From NCBI RefSeq assembly GCF_002294725.1, contig NZ_NSFT01000006.1, positions 310,001 to 374,000 on the forward strand: a stretch of 64,000 nucleotides of DNA. Direction: 5' to 3'. This DNA comes from Mesorhizobium sp. WSM4313 (lineage in GTDB: Bacteria; Pseudomonadota; Alphaproteobacteria; Rhizobiales; Rhizobiaceae). The notes below the pieces were generated by a model. That model was not told the origin of the DNA and did no database searches. It saw nothing but the letters and a program-made list of their open reading frames with translations. Within the stretch, counting starts at the first letter, position 1; every line of letters starts with the position of its first letter. The position numbers and the translations under genes were made by a program. Positions 45,484 through 54,963 of the stretch are shown in pieces.

Positions 45484-46023
45484 ATGAGAAAGCTCATCGT
45501 CACCGAATTCATCACCATCGACGGAGTCGCCGAGCACGAGAGGCTGCCGAACGTCGCCTGGACCGACGAGATGCAGGCCTTCAAGGAGGATGAGCTTGCC
45601 GACAGCGGCGCCATGCTTCTCGGACGCGTCACCTACGAAATCTTTGCCGGCCACTGGCCTGCGGAAAAAGGCGACTTCGCCGACCGCTTCAACGCGCTGC
45701 CGAAATATGTCGCCTCGACGACCTTGAAAGCGGTCGATTGGCATCCGGCCGAATTGCTCGAAGGCCCCGTTACCGATGCGGTCACCCGGCTGAAGCAACG
45801 AAGCGGCGGCAACATCTATGTGCATGGCAGCGTGACTCTCGCCCGGCAACTGCTCGGCGTTGGCCTTGTCGATACCCTCAGACTGCTCGTTTATCCGGCA
45901 GCCGCGGGCCAGGGCGAACGGCTCTTTCCTTCGGGCAAACAGACCGCGCTCGAGCTTGTCTCGGCCGTGCCGTTCAGCAATGGCGTGGTGGCGATGGAAT
46001 ACAGGGCGGTCGCGAAAGCTTAG
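45484..46023 (+). CDS. RibD C-terminal/dihydrofolate reductase-like protein
   Basis: A 179-residue single-domain protein: MRKLIVTEFITIDGVAEHER at the start, AMLLGRVTYEIFAGHWP and NIYVHGSVTLARQLL, the pattern of the small DHFR/RibD-C family (YwjB/YyaP-like reductases) of unknown substrate. The ATG has AGAGGATGCC before it. It stands alone between the terminator and the second secretion locus. Confidence 0.85.
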   Translation: MRKLIVTEFITIDGVAEHERLPNVAWTDEMQAFKEDELADSGAMLLGRVTYEIFAGHWPAEKGDFADRFNALPKYVASTTLKAVDWHPAELLEGPVTDAVTRLKQRSGGNIYVHGSVTLARQLLGVGLVDTLRLLVYPAAAGQGERLFPSGKQTALELVSAVPFSNGVVAMEYRAVAKA

Positions 46024-46075
46024 ATTAGATCAGGATGACGTTTCGTTGAATCGCCATCCTGATCTAACTCTTTGT

Positions 46076-46128
46076 TGGAGCATGATCTTCTCCGAAAACC
46101 GGTTCCCACTTTTCGGGATCATGCTCTA
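46076..46128. repeat. Dispersed rhizobial inverted repeat (gagcatgatc type)
   Basis: GAGCATGATC (46078-46087) and GATCATGCTC (46119-46128) flank a centre with CCGAAAACCGG and CACTTTTCGGG. A degenerate relative is at 511-549 and a relative with different ends at 63469-63514. The rest of the 190-base gap holds nothing else. Confidence 0.75.
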
Positions 46129-46214
46129 GAGGGGCGGTTTTCCGTCCGGAATTGCGTCAAAACAAAGCGATAGGCGTTTCGCCGTTTCCGTGAACGGTGA
46201 AACGTACTGGTGGC

Positions 46215-47516
46215 CTACTGTCTAAATGCCCGGCTGATCTGATCCTGCAGCGGCTTGACCAGATAAGACATCACCGAGCGATCCTCGGTCCTGATGAAGG
46301 ATTCCACCGGCATGCCGGGAACCAGCTTGACCTCGCCGAGCCGCGCGACCTCCGCGGCCGTCGTGGTAATGCGCACCGTGTAATAGCTGACGCCCGTGCG
46401 CTGGTCGGTGGTGATGTCGGGCGAGGTCCGCTCGACGACGCCGTTGATCTGCGGCGTGGTGCGCTGGTTGAAGGCCGAAAAGCGCAGCGAAGCGGGCTGG
46501 CCGACCCACAGCTGGTCGATGTCGCTCGGCGCGATCTTGGCTTCCACCGCAAGGCTGTCATTGTCGGGCACGACCTGCATGATGGTCTCGCCCGGCTTCA
46601 CCACGCCGCCGATCGTATAGGCGATCGACTGCTGCACGACGCCGTCCTGCGGCGCGCGGATGTCAACCCGCTTCAGCTGGTCCTCGGCGGCGACCTTGCG
46701 CTCCAGAAGCTCGCCCATCTGGCCGTCGACGTCGCGCAGATCCTTGTTCACTTCGGTGCTGAGGTCGAGATCGATCTGGATGATCTGCAGCTTGATCTCG
46801 GCGATCCGTCCCTGCGCCTGAGCCTGGGCCGCAATCAGCTGGCCGCGCTCGCCGTCGAGGCGCGTGGCCTCTCGCTCGGTCTGGGTCAGCCGGTCGATGG
46901 AGATGAGCTTCTTGGCCCAGAGCGTACGCACCGAGGCAAGCTCCTTCTGCACCAGCTCTATCTCCTTGCTCTTGGCCTCAGCCTGCGCCGTGTCGCCAGC
47001 GATCTCCTTCTCGAGCTGGGCGATGCGTTCCCCAAGCTGGCTCTTCTGGCCCGCGCGGGACGTGCGCCGCGTCTCGAAATGCTGCTTTTCGCCTGCCACC
47101 GCCTCGGCGACGTCAGGATCGGCAATGCGGTCCAAAAGCTCGTTCGGAAAGATAATGGCGTCGCTGCCGCGGCGCTCCGAATCGAGGCGCGCCTTGCGCG
47201 CGGCGAGCTGGTCGAGCGCCTTGCTCACCACGCCAAGGTTGGCTGCCGGCACGGTGCGGTCGAGACGAACCAGAAGATCTCCCGCTTTCACGTGGTCGCC
47301 GTCCCGGGCATCGATCTCCGCAACGATGCCGCCGGTGGAATGCTGCACGTCCTTGACGTGGGAATCGACGACGAGGGCGCCGGGGGCGATGACCGCGCCG
47401 GCGATCTCGGTGACCGATGCCCAGCCACCGACGCCGCCCGCAAGCAGGAGCACCACGCCGACGCCAAGCCGCGTGTAGAAGCGGATGGATAAATGCGAGG
47501 CGCCTGATATAGCCAT
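46215..47516 (-). CDS. HlyD-family periplasmic adaptor of the second type I secretion system
   Basis: A 433-residue membrane-fusion protein: N-terminal membrane segment (about 15-38), GGIVAEIDARDGDHVKAGDL, a coiled-coil middle, VDIRAPQDGVVQQSIAYTIG, and the PGMPVESFIRTEDRSVMSYL C-terminus. The ATG at 47516 lies one base after the stop of the ABC gene, so they are one operon. It is paralogous to the adaptor at 12151-13512 but clearly diverged. Confidence 0.93.
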   Translation of the reverse strand: MAISGASHLSIRFYTRLGVGVVLLLAGGVGGWASVTEIAGAVIAPGALVVDSHVKDVQHSTGGIVAEIDARDGDHVKAGDLLVRLDRTVPAANLGVVSKALDQLAARKARLDSERRGSDAIIFPNELLDRIADPDVAEAVAGEKQHFETRRTSRAGQKSQLGERIAQLEKEIAGDTAQAEAKSKEIELVQKELASVRTLWAKKLISIDRLTQTEREATRLDGERGQLIAAQAQAQGRIAEIKLQIIQIDLDLSTEVNKDLRDVDGQMGELLERKVAAEDQLKRVDIRAPQDGVVQQSIAYTIGGVVKPGETIMQVVPDNDSLAVEAKIAPSDIDQLWVGQPASLRFSAFNQRTTPQINGVVERTSPDITTDQRTGVSYYTVRITTTAAEVARLGEVKLVPGMPVESFIRTEDRSVMSYLVKPLQDQISRAFRQ

Positions 47517-47517
47517 G

Positions 47518-49614
47518 TCAGCGCCCTGCCTCGGTTCCGTCGGCAACGGCCAGATGGGGACCGTCGGAAGCCACTCTCAGTTGCGGCGCGCCGGTCGGCA
47601 CTGGCCGCAGCGTCGGGAACATCTTGGCGAACACCTCGTCCTTCGGGCCGAAGGCATGGACGCGCCCCTGATTCATCGCCAGCACGAAATCGACGGCCGC
47701 CAGCACGTTCGGCCGGTGCGCGACGAGCACGACAACCCCGCCCCGTTCGCGGACGGCCAACATGGCCTTGATCAGGGCCTGCTCGCCATCCATGTCGAGG
47801 TTGGAATTCGGCTCGTCCAGGACCACGAGGAAAGGATCGCGATAGAGCGCGCGCGCCAGCGCGATGCGCTGGCGCTGACCGGCCGAGACCGCCTCGCCAT
47901 GCTCGCCGATCTCGGTCTCGTAGCCTTCGCGAAAACCGACGATCAGCTCGTGCGCGCCCGCCGCCTTCGCCGCGGCGATGATGGCGCCGGCGTCCGCGTC
48001 CGGCTCGAAGCGCGCGATGTTCTCGGCCACGGTGCCGGCGAAGAGCTCGACATCTTGCGGCAGGTATCCGATATGGCGGCCGCGCTCCGCCTGCGACCAT
48101 TGATCGAGGTCGGCGCCGTCCAGCTTGATGCGGCCGGCGACCGGTTGCCAGGCGCCGACGAGCGCGCGCACCAGCGTGGATTTTCCCGACCCGCTCGGTC
48201 CGATGATGCCGACGCCATGGCCCGCCTCCAGAGCGAAGCTTGCATCGTGGACCAGCAGTCTCTGGGTGCCCGGGGCGCCGACCGAGACGTTTTGCATGCC
48301 GACATTCGCGCTCGGCGGCGGCAGCAACATCGGCTCGGTTTCAGCCGGCAGCGCCGCCAGCACCCTGTTCAGCCGCTGCCAGCCCTGGCGCGCGGTGACG
48401 AAGCCCTTCCAGTTGGCGATCGCAAGATCGACCGGAGCCAGCGCGCGGCCGCTGAGGATCGAGGCGGTGATGATAATACCCGCCGTTGCCTGCCCCTCGA
48501 TGACCAGCCAGGCGCCGAGGCCGAGCATCGACGACTGCAGCAGCATGCGCAGGACCTTCGATATCGCGCCGAAGCCGCCGGCCACGTCGCTCACCTTGCG
48601 CTGCTCGGCGATGTAATCGAGGTTGGCGTCTTCCCACCGCGCGGTCAGACCGCCTGCCATGCCCATGGCGGCAACGACCTCGGCGTTGCGGCTCCCAGCC
48701 GAGATCAGACCGTTGCGCCGAATACCGGTCAAAGTCCCGGACGACACAGGCTTTCGCGTCAATCGCTCGGCAAGCACGGTCAGAGCCACCAGCACGATCG
48801 CCCCAAGCAGCGCTGTCACGCCTAGCAACCAATGGAACATGAAGATGATGACAAGGTAGAGCGGCAGCCAGGGCAAATCGAAGAGCGCCGTCGGCCCCAT
48901 GCCGGACAGGAAAGCACGCACGCTGTCGAGGTCGCGCATCGGCTGCAGGCTATCGCCCGCGCGCCCGTTTTTCAGCGGCAACTGCAGCATCGACGCATAG
49001 ACACGGCGGCCCAGCGCCTCATCCAAGGCTCCGCCAATGCGCACAAGCACGCGACCGCGCACGAAATCGAGAATGCCCTGGCCGCAATAGAGGATGACCA
49101 ACAACACGGTGATGCCGATGAGTGTCGGCAGGCTGCGGCTCGGCAACACGCGATCATAGACCTCGAGCATGTAGAGCGAGCCCGCAAGCATCAACACGTT
49201 GAGCACGCCGCTGAACAACCCGACCGCGAGGAAAGCCGACCGGCAGGAGCGAAGCGCCTCGGCGAGTTCGGAGCGCGCGGATTGCGCTCGCCGGCCTGTC
49301 GGTTTTGCCGGCCGCTTGCCGCCTATAGGCGCATTGGTTTGCCTGGCGATATCGCCGATGCTGCTGTCCGGCGTGGGCCGGCGCGCGCGAAACAAAGCCA
49401 AGCCGCCGAAGCCCACCATCGCCACACCAAAAAGCGTCTCCCCCATCGAACCGGGCCGTCCTGGCGAAAGCCAGCCGTTGCCGCCGAGAAGGAGCAGCAC
49501 AGCGCAAGCAACTAGGACCAGGCCGGCGAGCCTTACCTTTGCCTGCGCTGAACCAGATGCTGCCTTGGCTACCATTGTCGAAGCGACACTGAACAAAACA
49601 CTCCGGTCATCCAA
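47518..49614 (-). CDS. Type I secretion permease/ATPase with an N-terminal extension
   Basis: A 698-residue ABC exporter. Residues about 1-110 are an extension, with two hydrophobic helices (VRLAGLVLVACAVLLLLGG and TLFGVAMVGFGGLALF) and a charged linker, absent from the transporter at 10409-12154. The standard PrtD-like membrane domain follows (VLNVLMLAGSLYMLEVYDRV). Walker A GPSGSGKST is at about 468, signature VSAGQRQR (not LSGGQ) at about 575 and Walker B LVVLDEPNSNLD at about 595. It is encoded just downstream of the large cargo candidate. A start at the ATG at 49575 is also possible. Confidence 0.9.
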   Translation of the reverse strand: MDDRSVLFSVASTMVAKAASGSAQAKVRLAGLVLVACAVLLLLGGNGWLSPGRPGSMGETLFGVAMVGFGGLALFRARRPTPDSSIGDIARQTNAPIGGKRPAKPTGRRAQSARSELAEALRSCRSAFLAVGLFSGVLNVLMLAGSLYMLEVYDRVLPSRSLPTLIGITVLLVILYCGQGILDFVRGRVLVRIGGALDEALGRRVYASMLQLPLKNGRAGDSLQPMRDLDSVRAFLSGMGPTALFDLPWLPLYLVIIFMFHWLLGVTALLGAIVLVALTVLAERLTRKPVSSGTLTGIRRNGLISAGSRNAEVVAAMGMAGGLTARWEDANLDYIAEQRKVSDVAGGFGAISKVLRMLLQSSMLGLGAWLVIEGQATAGIIITASILSGRALAPVDLAIANWKGFVTARQGWQRLNRVLAALPAETEPMLLPPPSANVGMQNVSVGAPGTQRLLVHDASFALEAGHGVGIIGPSGSGKSTLVRALVGAWQPVAGRIKLDGADLDQWSQAERGRHIGYLPQDVELFAGTVAENIARFEPDADAGAIIAAAKAAGAHELIVGFREGYETEIGEHGEAVSAGQRQRIALARALYRDPFLVVLDEPNSNLDMDGEQALIKAMLAVRERGGVVVLVAHRPNVLAAVDFVLAMNQGRVHAFGPKDEVFAKMFPTLRPVPTGAPQLRVASDGPHLAVADGTEAGR

Positions 49615-49656
49615 CCTGCCTGTCGCACGTCATGGCTCGACAGGCCGACCGCTGCC

Positions 49657-52185
49657 TCAGCCGCCGTCATTGGCGTAGACATGCAGTATCGCCCCTTCGA
49701 AGGTCATGCCGGTATTGTTGTAGAAATCGAGCTCCTGGTGGATGAGGTTTCCGGAGAGCTCCAACCCGGCGGGGGACTCGTCATCCAGTCCCACGTTCCA
49801 GGCTGCGCTGCTCGCCTTCACGGCACTCCCACCGCCCCAGTCCTCGAAGTGAGAGGAAGAATTCCCGCCATTCGTGACCTGCAGCCAGTCGATCGCCTGG
49901 TCGAGATATTTGTGCGGGCTGTTGGGATCGGAGGCATCGCCGATCGGATTCCCGGCGAGGTAGTTGAGCCAGGTCGCGACCGCGTCGCGGGCAAGGACGA
50001 AGCGTGTATCCTGCTGATCCTTGACGGACGCATCGATCACCTTGAGCGCGTCGGCGTAGGAAATGAAGAACGTGTCCTCACCGGCGTCGGTCAAGCCGTT
50101 CTTGTTGTAGTCGCCGATCAAGAGGCCTGGCTTGCCCGGATCCAGCGTTCCGTTGTGATCGGCATCGACAACATAGCGCAATTCACCGGAGGCGAAGTTC
50201 GGGCCGGATTTGTCGGCGCCTGCGACGCCATCCCAGAATGATTTGCCGAGATTGGTCCAGAAGCCCGGCGTGCGCACGCCGGGACCTGCGAATGATTGGA
50301 CCGTCGCGGTATCATTGGCGGAAACATCATTGGTGGTATCGTCGTCATGGGCATGCACCACGACCGTGTTGGTTCGCGAGTCGGCATTGGGAAGCAAGTT
50401 GAACGAGCTGTTGGCCGTGAAGACCCAAGTCTCGTTGCTGTCGACCTGATAGTCGTTGTCGAGATCGCCGGACACATAGTGAGTGCCATGCGAACTGTTG
50501 GCCACGAAGCCGCTGAGCAGGTTGATGTCGTCACCGGTATTTCCCGGTGTGCCATTGTCGTCGACGAGTGAGGTCAGCGTCAGCGGATCGAATGCACCGG
50601 CTGCGCTCGTGTTGGTTATCTCATAGTGATAGGTGACGTTCTGTGCACCCGACTGGACCGTTTCGGACGAGTGGAAAATACCGTCATGATCGGCATCGAC
50701 GGTCTTCTCGATGGCCACTGATGGCGCGACATCCTTCACCGTCACGGTCGCGTCGTCGGTAGCATACACGTCGCTGGTGCTGTCGTCGTCATGGGCGTGC
50801 ACGACCACCGTGTTGGTAATGCTGCCCGCATTGTGAGCATCGACGCCGACGGTGGCGCTGAACACCCACTTCTCGTCGCTGTCGACAAGGTAGTCGCCAT
50901 CGGTGTCGCCCGACACATAGTGCGTGCCATGGTCGGAGCCGGCGACAAAGCCGGTCAGCAGGTCGATGTCATCGCTGGTGTCGCCAGGTGTCGCATCGTC
51001 GTCGATCAACGAAGTCAGCATCAGCGGATCGAAGGCGCCGGCCGCGCTCGTGTTGGTCACCTCGTACGTGTAGGTGACGTCAGCGGCCGAGCCCTCGTTG
51101 ATCGAAGTCGGGTCGGCGGTCTTCTCAATGGCGATCGATGGCGCGACGTCGTTGACCGTCACGGTCGCAGTGTCGTTGGCGGACACGTCATTGGTGCTGT
51201 CGTCGTCGTGAGCATGCACCACCACCGTGTTGGTGATGGTGCTGCCGGTGGCATGAGCGTCAATGTTGACGTCAGCGCTGAATATCCAGGTCTCGTTGCT
51301 GTCGACAAGGTAATCGTTGTCTGTATCGCCCGACACGTAGTGGGTGCCATGCGAGCTGTTGGCGACGAAACCGCTCAACAGGTTGATATCGTCGCTGGTG
51401 TCTCCCGGCGTCGCATTGTCGTCTACCAGCGAGGTCAGCGTCAGAGGATCGCCGGCGCCATCAGCGCTCGTATTGGTCACCTTGTAGGTGTAGGTGACCG
51501 TCGTCGACTCGCCTTCATCTATTGAGCTCGGATCGACCGTCTTCTCGACCGCGACCGCGGGAGCGTGATCCACACTGGCTTTTGCGATGACGCCCCATTC
51601 CTCAAACCCGCCATCCGAGTCACTTGGGCTCCCGAAAGCCGAATAGAGATAGACGTAGTTACCGGTTGCCCCGGCGAAGAAACTGGTCGGAATGTAGACA
51701 AACAGATCGCCCACCCCGCTGCCTGCGGGCGCGTCCTTTCCAGCGTCCAACTGAACCGTCACGTCACCGTCGGTGGCATTTCCATCAACATTATAGAGTA
51801 GTTGCTGCGCCTGAAGCGTCGCAAGGGTGGTGATATTTGGATCCGTCGCCGAATATATCTGTAATGAGTTGAGCGACAGCAGCGATCCCTTGTCGCTGTT
51901 CGGCTCATTGGCGTCGAGCTTGAAGACGTAGTAATCGTGGCCGTTCACGGACACTACCTGCATATCGCTCAGGAGAAGCGCATTGGTGTGCTCCTGCTGC
52001 TTGTCATCCAGCGGCAGCGGAGAACCATCGGTGTTGAAGCCGCTCTCGGTGCCGTTCGCGCCAAGCACGAGGAAGCTATTGTAGTTGCCCGTGCCAGCAC
52101 CGCTTTGCTGTTCAGCCGAAAATACGGTGCCGTCGGTCAAAGTCTGCGACGTTGTCCCGTTGGTCAGATCAACCACTGTGGCCAT
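49657..52185 (-). CDS. Large repetitive exported protein, probable cargo of the second type I system
   Basis: An 842-residue acidic protein starting MATVVDLTNGTTSQTLTDGT, without a Sec signal. Residues about 210-630 hold three copies of a ~130-residue beta-sandwich domain of DUF11-like type, each with VTYTYxVTNTSA, LTLTSLVDD, DTSDDI and THYVSGD. A C-terminal region follows (GVRTPGFWTNLGKSFWDG, then VDADHNGTLDPGKPG, DYNKNGLTDAGED). The Asp-rich DxDxNG loops suggest calcium binding but no RTX nonapeptides are seen. The ATG at 52185 has AAGGGAG before it. It is upstream of, and in the same direction as, the exporter genes. Confidence 0.8.
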   Translation of the reverse strand: MATVVDLTNGTTSQTLTDGTVFSAEQQSGAGTGNYNSFLVLGANGTESGFNTDGSPLPLDDKQQEHTNALLLSDMQVVSVNGHDYYVFKLDANEPNSDKGSLLSLNSLQIYSATDPNITTLATLQAQQLLYNVDGNATDGDVTVQLDAGKDAPAGSGVGDLFVYIPTSFFAGATGNYVYLYSAFGSPSDSDGGFEEWGVIAKASVDHAPAVAVEKTVDPSSIDEGESTTVTYTYKVTNTSADGAGDPLTLTSLVDDNATPGDTSDDINLLSGFVANSSHGTHYVSGDTDNDYLVDSNETWIFSADVNIDAHATGSTITNTVVVHAHDDDSTNDVSANDTATVTVNDVAPSIAIEKTADPTSINEGSAADVTYTYEVTNTSAAGAFDPLMLTSLIDDDATPGDTSDDIDLLTGFVAGSDHGTHYVSGDTDGDYLVDSDEKWVFSATVGVDAHNAGSITNTVVVHAHDDDSTSDVYATDDATVTVKDVAPSVAIEKTVDADHDGIFHSSETVQSGAQNVTYHYEITNTSAAGAFDPLTLTSLVDDNGTPGNTGDDINLLSGFVANSSHGTHYVSGDLDNDYQVDSNETWVFTANSSFNLLPNADSRTNTVVVHAHDDDTTNDVSANDTATVQSFAGPGVRTPGFWTNLGKSFWDGVAGADKSGPNFASGELRYVVDADHNGTLDPGKPGLLIGDYNKNGLTDAGEDTFFISYADALKVIDASVKDQQDTRFVLARDAVATWLNYLAGNPIGDASDPNSPHKYLDQAIDWLQVTNGGNSSSHFEDWGGGSAVKASSAAWNVGLDDESPAGLELSGNLIHQELDFYNNTGMTFEGAILHVYANDGG

Positions 52186-52708
52186 GTTCAACTCCCTTAG
52201 CGCCTAGGCGCGCCACTTGTTGGCCGCCTAAGGCGGCTGATTTACCCCATGCCAATAGCACCGAGATCGGCGCCCAATTCCGTGCGGGAGGAGGATCGAC
52301 GTGGCATCCAGCAAGCAGCGAGCACCGGCCGGCAGCAAGCGCCACATACAAGATGGCTGCTCACGACTGCTGGTGGCTCGATGTGATGGCTGTAGCGGCA
52401 CAGATGCCGCGCTGCGTTCCCCTACCCCAGTAGCGCAGTATCTCGTTGTTGCCGATCTCGAGATTGTTCACGCTACTATATTAGGATATTATTAACTCTA
52501 CCGCAGCGTGCGTCAACGGGCAATTCGATGAAGAGTTAATGACAGAACTCAAATCCGGGTGCGAATTCGACCATTCGGCATAAAGAATACTGTGCTCTAT
52601 TCTTAGGTCTTATTTTATAAGGGACCTTTGCGCCGACCATTCAGACTTCGGTTGTCGGACCTTCGTCGACGTCATATGCGCCTGAAGCGATGCGGCTGGA
52701 GGAGGCTC
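52186..52708. other. Non-coding gap of about 520 bases with an AT-rich centre
   Basis: No credible gene. The stretch 52460-52630 is clearly AT-rich (runs such as ttaggatattattaac and ttcttaggtcttattttataagg) in a GC-rich genome. It probably carries the promoter of the minus-strand cargo gene and may include control sites. The first 280 bases show only shadow frames. Confidence 0.5.
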
Positions 52709-53566
52709 TCAAACCGCCTTCTTGTTGTCCTGCCTGCCGCCATGCGCTTCCACGGCCTTCTCCACGGCGCGCTTCAGCTCATCCTTGATCTCCGCCGTCT
52801 CGGCCATCAGCGCCTCGATCTTGAGAAAATCGAGCACGCGGTACTTCGAGACTTTTGGGCGGATCAGGATGTCGGGGCTGGACTGCTGCAGCTTGTTGGC
52901 GATGATCGACTGCATCATCAACTGCGAGGCGCCATACATCAGGTCGACCGTAGTCGGATGCTTGCGCTCGGCGTCGCTCGGCGCACCGACCACGTCGATT
53001 GCGATGATGATATCGGCATCCTTTTCGAGGAGATCGAAGGGGACGGGATTGTAGATGCCGCCATCGATCAGCAGGCAATCATTGCGCACCACAGGGCGGA
53101 ACACCGCGGGAATGGCGGCCGAGGCCGCAAGCGCCGAATGCAATTCACCCTCGGCGAACACGGCGAGCTTGTGGCCGAAATAGTCGGTCGCCGTCACCTT
53201 GAGCGGAATCTTCAGCTCTTCGAAGGTGGCGGGGATATCCTGAGGCAGGAACGCCTTCAGGATGCGCTCTATATTGAACTGGCCGACGCGGATGCCGCCC
53301 TGCATGGCTTCGGCGATCGTGCCCGGCCGCGACCGCCACATGCGCGCCGCCACTTCGGCCCGGCTGCCGAGGATCGACCGGGCATAATCGTGAATCTCGG
53401 CACCCTTCATGCCCGCGGCCATGCCGGCGCCCATGATGGCGCCGATCGACGAGCCGGCGATCGCCGCCGGCTTGATGCCAAGCTCGTCGAGAGCCTCGAT
53501 GATATGGATATGCGCAAGACCGCGCGCGCCGCCGCCGCCGAAGGCCACCCCGAAGGTCGGGCTCAT
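52709..53566 (-). CDS. Patatin-like phospholipase (RssA type)
   Basis: A 285-residue patatin-fold lipase. It opens FGVAFGGGGARGLAHIHIIE (oxyanion loop), then AGSSIGAIMGAG with the Ser nucleophile (GSSIG) and DGGIYNPVPF with the catalytic Asp. Cytoplasmic, no signal. The start overlaps the stop of the M16-like gene by four bases, so it is the last gene of that operon. Confidence 0.9.
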   Translation of the reverse strand: MSPTFGVAFGGGGARGLAHIHIIEALDELGIKPAAIAGSSIGAIMGAGMAAGMKGAEIHDYARSILGSRAEVAARMWRSRPGTIAEAMQGGIRVGQFNIERILKAFLPQDIPATFEELKIPLKVTATDYFGHKLAVFAEGELHSALAASAAIPAVFRPVVRNDCLLIDGGIYNPVPFDLLEKDADIIIAIDVVGAPSDAERKHPTTVDLMYGASQLMMQSIIANKLQQSSPDILIRPKVSKYRVLDFLKIEALMAETAEIKDELKRAVEKAVEAHGGRQDNKKAV

Positions 53567-54963
53567 CTCTTGCGGCCTCCCGCCACCTGAACCAGCGGCG
53601 GCCCGATGACCATCACCGCCGGATCGGAGGACAGGAGCTTCTTTGCCGCCGCCTTGACGTCGGCCAGCGTCACCGCGTTGATGAAAGCCGCGCGCCGCTT
53701 GATATAATCGATGCCGAGATGATCGATCTGCAGCTCCACCAGCGTCGCGGCAATGGAGCTGGACGAATCCAGATTGCTGATGGCGTAGGCGCCGACCATG
53801 TATTTCTTGGTCGCCGCGAGCTCCTCCTCCGAGGGGCCGTTCTCAGCCATGTCCTTCACCACCTGGCGCACGATCGCAAGCGTTTGGGCCGCGCGGTCGG
53901 AACGCGTCGCCGTCGTCACCAGCAGCGCGTTGGAATGCTCGTGATCGACGAGATCGGAGCTGACGCTATAGGCAAGGCCGCGCTTCTCGCGCACCTCTTC
54001 GTAGAGACGCGACGTGAACGTCGAGCCGCCGAGTATCTCGTTCATCAGCGCGGCGGCGTAGAAATCGGGATCGCTTCGCTTCACGCCCGGCCAGGCAAGC
54101 TGCAGGGAGGTCTGCGGCAAGTCGTAATTCACTTCGAGCTGCTGGCCGAGCTTGGGCGTGACGTCGACAATCGGCGCCAGCGCCTGCTTGTCCGGCAGGT
54201 CGCCGAACACCTCGTCGAGCCTGCCGCTCAACGTGGCGGCGTCGATATCGCCCACCACCGCCACATGCAGGCCGCCGCGGGCGAAATTTGCTTTGTGGAA
54301 GGCCCTGAGGTCGTCGGCAGTGATGGTGGCGAGGCTGTCTTTGTTGCCCTCGTCCGGCCGCGCATAGGGATGCTGGCCGTAGATCGCGCGCAGCCAACGC
54401 TGCTGGCCGATCGTGTTGGGGTCCCGCTCATTGGCGAGGATGCCGGACAGTATCTGGGCGCGGATGCGGTCGATCGGCGCCTGGTCGAAGCGCGGACTGT
54501 TCACCGCCAGCTTCAGCAGGCCGAAAGCCTCATCCTTCTGGTCGGACAACATGCGCATCGAGCCATAGGTGCCATCGCGGGCGGCCTGAAAACTCATCTC
54601 GGCGCCGGCATCGTCGAGCTTCACCTGGAAGCCCTCGCTGTCGAGGTCGCCGGCGCCCTCGTCGAACAGCCCGGTCATCAGGTTGACCAGGCCTTCCTTG
54701 CCGGCCGGATCCTGCGCCGTGCCGCCGTCGAAGACGAAACGGATCGCAACCAGCGGGATCGAATGGTCTTCCACCAGCCAGGCGGTGACGCCCTTCTTGG
54801 ACTTCACCTCCTGGATGTTCATCTCGGCGCGCGCGGCAAGCGCCGGCAAAAGCAGGAAGAACAGGGCGAAGCAAAGGATGGCAACGGCGCGATAGACGCG
54901 CCCACCTTCTCCCCTTGTGGGAGAAGGAAAGGTGCTCGTGCGGCCAAGAACCATGCTCATCAT
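53563..54963 (-). CDS. M16 peptidase-like subunit lacking the zinc motif, with R/Y pair
   Basis: A 466-residue M16 fold. Where HxxEH should be, the sequence reads GLVNLMTGLFDEGAGD, so no zinc site; but the second half has VREKRGLAYSV, the Arg/Tyr pair that binds substrate. The neighbour upstream has HxxEH and no such pair, so the two should form a heterodimer with a shared active site, as in the M16B pairs of Sphingomonas. The ATG at 54963 overlaps the upstream stop (TGATG). The N-terminal extension before the signal peptide is encoded by a dispersed repeat (54905-54927). Confidence 0.9.
   Translation of the reverse strand: MMSMVLGRTSTFPSPTRGEGGRVYRAVAILCFALFFLLLPALAARAEMNIQEVKSKKGVTAWLVEDHSIPLVAIRFVFDGGTAQDPAGKEGLVNLMTGLFDEGAGDLDSEGFQVKLDDAGAEMSFQAARDGTYGSMRMLSDQKDEAFGLLKLAVNSPRFDQAPIDRIRAQILSGILANERDPNTIGQQRWLRAIYGQHPYARPDEGNKDSLATITADDLRAFHKANFARGGLHVAVVGDIDAATLSGRLDEVFGDLPDKQALAPIVDVTPKLGQQLEVNYDLPQTSLQLAWPGVKRSDPDFYAAALMNEILGGSTFTSRLYEEVREKRGLAYSVSSDLVDHEHSNALLVTTATRSDRAAQTLAIVRQVVKDMAENGPSEEELAATKKYMVGAYAISNLDSSSSIAATLVELQIDHLGIDYIKRRAAFINAVTLADVKAAAKKLLSSDPAVMVIGPPLVQVAGGRKR
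54905..54927. repeat. Hairpin repeat inside the coding region
   Basis: Arms CCTTCTCCC (54905-54913) and GGGAGAAGG (54919-54927) around CTTGT, identical to 37551-37573. Here it is inside an open frame, encoding part of the N-terminal extension PSPTRGEGG of the M16-like protein. Confidence 0.85.
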
